Below, piece by piece: positions 20,936 to 22,611 of a stretch of 22,611 bases of DNA. How positions within the stretch are numbered: position 1 is the first letter of the stretch; every line of letters begins with the position of its first letter. Below the pieces are notes generated by a model that searched no databases, was not told the origin of the DNA, and saw only the letters and a list, made by a program, of their open reading frames with translations. The stretch lies in NCBI GenBank assembly GCA_964431805.1, contig CAYSKV010000013.1:1-22611 (forward strand). The letters are read 5' to 3'. The DNA is from JACPHD01 sp964431805 (lineage in GTDB: Bacteria > Patescibacteriota > Patescibacteriia > Patescibacteriales > GWC2-42-12). A program made the translations under genes and the position numbers.

Positions 20936-22037
20936 ATGGAAAATTTATTAAAAAATTTAGAAGAATTAAGAGAGCGCCTCCTAGATACCTGGGGGTTGCT
21001 TTGACCTGGATCGGCAGAAAGAAAAAATTAATGAATTAAAAATAGAAATGTCTAAATCTGATTTTTGGCAGGATCGGGAGCGCGCTGTAACTTTAAGTAA
21101 ACAAGCCGAGGAATATGAATCAGAAATTATAAAATGGGAAAATTTAAAAAAGGAAATTACAGATTTAGAGCAATTCGTAGCCGAGGGCGTTAAGGAAAAA
21201 GATTTAAGTATCGCCGGCGAGGCTGATAAAAAATATGATGAGCTCAAGCGCCATTACGAGGAGCTTGAGTTTTTTGTTTTGTTTTCTGAAAAATATGATC
21301 GTAATAATGCCATAATTTCCATTCATGCCGGCACGGGCGGAGTAGACGCGCAGGATTGGGCGCAAATTTTAGAACGTATGTTTTTGCGTTTTGCCGAGAA
21401 AAAAAATTGGAGCGTTGAATTAGTGGATCGCAATACTGGCAACGAAGCCGGGGTTAAGAGCGCGAGCTATCGAATTATTGGCAGTTGGGCTTATGGTTAT
21501 TTAAAAAGCGAGTCTGGCGTGCATCGTTTAGTCCGCATTTCGCCTTTTGACGCTGAGCAAATGCGCCACACCTCTTTTGCTTTAGTAGAAGTTATCCCTG
21601 AGTTGGCCGAAACTGAAGATATAGAAATTAAAGACGGTGATTTAAAAATTGATACTTTTCGTTCGTCTGGCGCTGGCGGGCAGAACGTCAATAAAGTAGA
21701 AACCGCGGTAAGAATTACGCATCTGCCGACGGGACTAGTTGTTGCTTGCCAAACTCAAAGATCTCAACACCAAAACAAAGAAACCGCTTTAAAGATTTTA
21801 AAAGCTAAATTATTTAAACTTGAAGAAGAGAAGAAAGACAAAGAGGAAAAAAAGATGCGCGGTGAAGCGCAAAAAGCCGAATGGGGTAAGCAAATCCGTT
21901 CTTATGTTATGCAGCCTTATCAAATGGTAAAAGATCATCGTACCGACTATGAAACTTCAGATATTCAAAAAGTTTTAGACGGTGATTTAGACGGTTTTAT
22001 GGAAGCGTATTTAAGAAAACAGAAAACAAAAAAATAA
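20936..22037 (+). CDS. prfB: Peptide chain release factor 2, expressed through programmed +1 frameshifting
   Basis: The 22-codon 5' ORF (MENLLKNLEELRERLLDTWG, then LL) stops at UGA 21002-21004. Shifting +1 at CUU continues as DLDRQKEKINELK and on to TAA at 22035-22037, for 366 residues in all (E. coli RF2: 365). SPF (residues 202-204), which reads UGA/UAA, and GGQ in GAGGQNVNK (247-249), which drives peptide release, lie at almost the same numbers as in E. coli. The N-terminal helical domain and C-terminal coiled region are complete. RF2 acts in the ribosomal A site and lowers its own expression when abundant, because it recognises the UGA in its own message. The next gene, comEC, starts 14 bp later. 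Confidence 0.96.
20991..21005 (+). other. prfB: Programmed +1 ribosomal frameshift site of prfB
   Basis: GGGGG (20991-20995), TTG, CTT, TGA, C. This has the same spacing as the classic RF2 site (AGGGGG, three bases, CUU UGA C): an internal Shine-Dalgarno-like G run, a slippery CUU, and a UGA followed by C, which is a poor termination context. Confidence 0.95.
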
Positions 22038-22051
22038 AAATAATAGTATTT

Positions 22052-22611
22052 ATGATATTTAAAGGAGGAGTTAATCTTGCTAAATCTAAAATTTTTTTAT
22101 TTTCATGTTTAGTTTTTATTTCTGGCGTTGGTTTAGCCTCGTTTTTACCAGTTAAAATTTTAAATTTTAATATTGAATTGTTCGCCGTCGGAATATTTTT
22201 TTTAATTTTAACTATTTTATTTTGGCGAAAAGAAGAAACTGGTTTTAGGCCGGTTTTTTTGTTGTTTTTATTTTTAACCATATTATCTTTTTCTATTTGG
22301 CGCTACGGCATAAGTCTACCGAAAAATATGCCGGATAAAATTTGGCATTACAACGGCCAAAATTTTACCGCGCGCGGTTATATTGCCGACGAGCCGGACG
22401 TAAGAGAGAGCAGTCAAAAATTAGAAATCGCGGTTAGCGCGATTAAGGAATTTCCGAATCGTCAGATTTTAGGAAAAATTTTAGTAACCACCAATCTTTA
22501 TCCGGAATATAAGTATGGCGACGAGCTAGAATTTAGTTGCGACTTAAGACAGCCGGAAGAATATAAAGGTTTTGCTTATGACCGTTATTTAGCGCGCTAT
22601 AATATTTATTC
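22052..22611 (+). CDS. comEC: ComEC/Rec2 family DNA-uptake membrane protein, N-terminal part, runs off the right edge
   Basis: 186 codons are visible with no stop. Hydrophobic segments lie at about residues 14-33, 40-58 and 67-82. A soluble domain of the DUF4131 type follows (NFTARGYIADEPDVRESS, KILVTTNLYPEYKYGDELEF), then EYKGFAYDRYLARYNIY, which matches the 'GFDYxxYLxRxxI' block before the competence membrane core. ComEC forms the channel for DNA entry in natural transformation. The start is uncertain: the ATG at 22052 has no Shine-Dalgarno site, while a strong AAAGGAGGAG (22061-22070) lies inside the frame just after it, with no standard start codon in frame at a suitable distance. Confidence 0.85.
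   Translation, partial: MIFKGGVNLAKSKIFLFSCLVFISGVGLASFLPVKILNFNIELFAVGIFFLILTILFWRKEETGFRPVFLLFLFLTILSFSIWRYGISLPKNMPDKIWHYNGQNFTARGYIADEPDVRESSQKLEIAVSAIKEFPNRQILGKILVTTNLYPEYKYGDELEFSCDLRQPEEYKGFAYDRYLARYNIY

Noticed and set aside
1..22611. CRISPR arrays, tRNA and rRNA genes
   Set aside because: I saw no regularly spaced direct repeats and no cloverleaf or conserved rRNA segments in the intergenic regions.

Overview
The window is AT-rich bacterial chromosome with short intergenic gaps. The gene set and style fit a Candidate Phyla Radiation (Patescibacteria) genome: GC-rich-stem 'TGTCATT...AATGACA' intergenic repeats, a DUF2207 protein with a poly-glycine tail, many small membrane proteins of unknown function, a lone nrdR-nrdD-nrdG cluster, prfB with a +1 frameshift and ComEC. 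This placement is an inference from style; no rRNA or other phylogenetic marker is present. The standard stop code is in use. Every intact gene with a visible end stops in TAA or TAG, none in TGA, and the only functional UGA seen is the frameshift stop inside prfB.

Layout. 1-2890: the 3' part of a gene of unknown function, a 102-bp inverted repeat, then a membrane-anchored fusion of a MEMO domain with a CapA-type phosphatase domain. 2948-4067: a small minus-strand membrane protein with a good promoter, and a flavodoxin. 4219-8142: a probable defence segment, very AT-rich, with a type ISP-like single-chain restriction-modification enzyme broken by one in-frame TAA, followed by a NYN-domain (PIN-like) nuclease. 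8251-11514: a Nudix hydrolase, an M15 peptidoglycan peptidase and a membrane-anchored HExxH metallopeptidase, apparently one transcription unit ended by a hairpin terminator. 11553-14446: five tightly packed genes, namely two unknowns, a YwbE-like protein, a GIY-YIG nuclease and a DUF2207 membrane protein.

14447-18321 is the most interesting part: an anaerobic (class III) ribonucleotide reductase module. A near-consensus promoter has an NrdR-box-like palindrome exactly filling its 16-bp spacer, and a terminator-like hairpin follows in the leader. Then come nrdR, nrdD, a separate 46-codon gene and nrdG. The long nrdD ORF stops right after its zinc-binding motif and lacks the glycyl-radical C-terminus. 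That C-terminus (CEVYSRVTGYLRPV) is encoded 59 nt downstream, in another frame, with its own Shine-Dalgarno sequence and start. The reductase therefore looks split into a catalytic chain plus a separate glycyl-radical peptide.

18326-22611: another repeat, a small membrane protein, a monocistronic threonine synthase with an inverted repeat at its transcription start, a short frameshifted hydrophobic ORF, a small zinc-ribbon-like protein, prfB with its programmed frameshift, and the first third of comEC running off the right edge.
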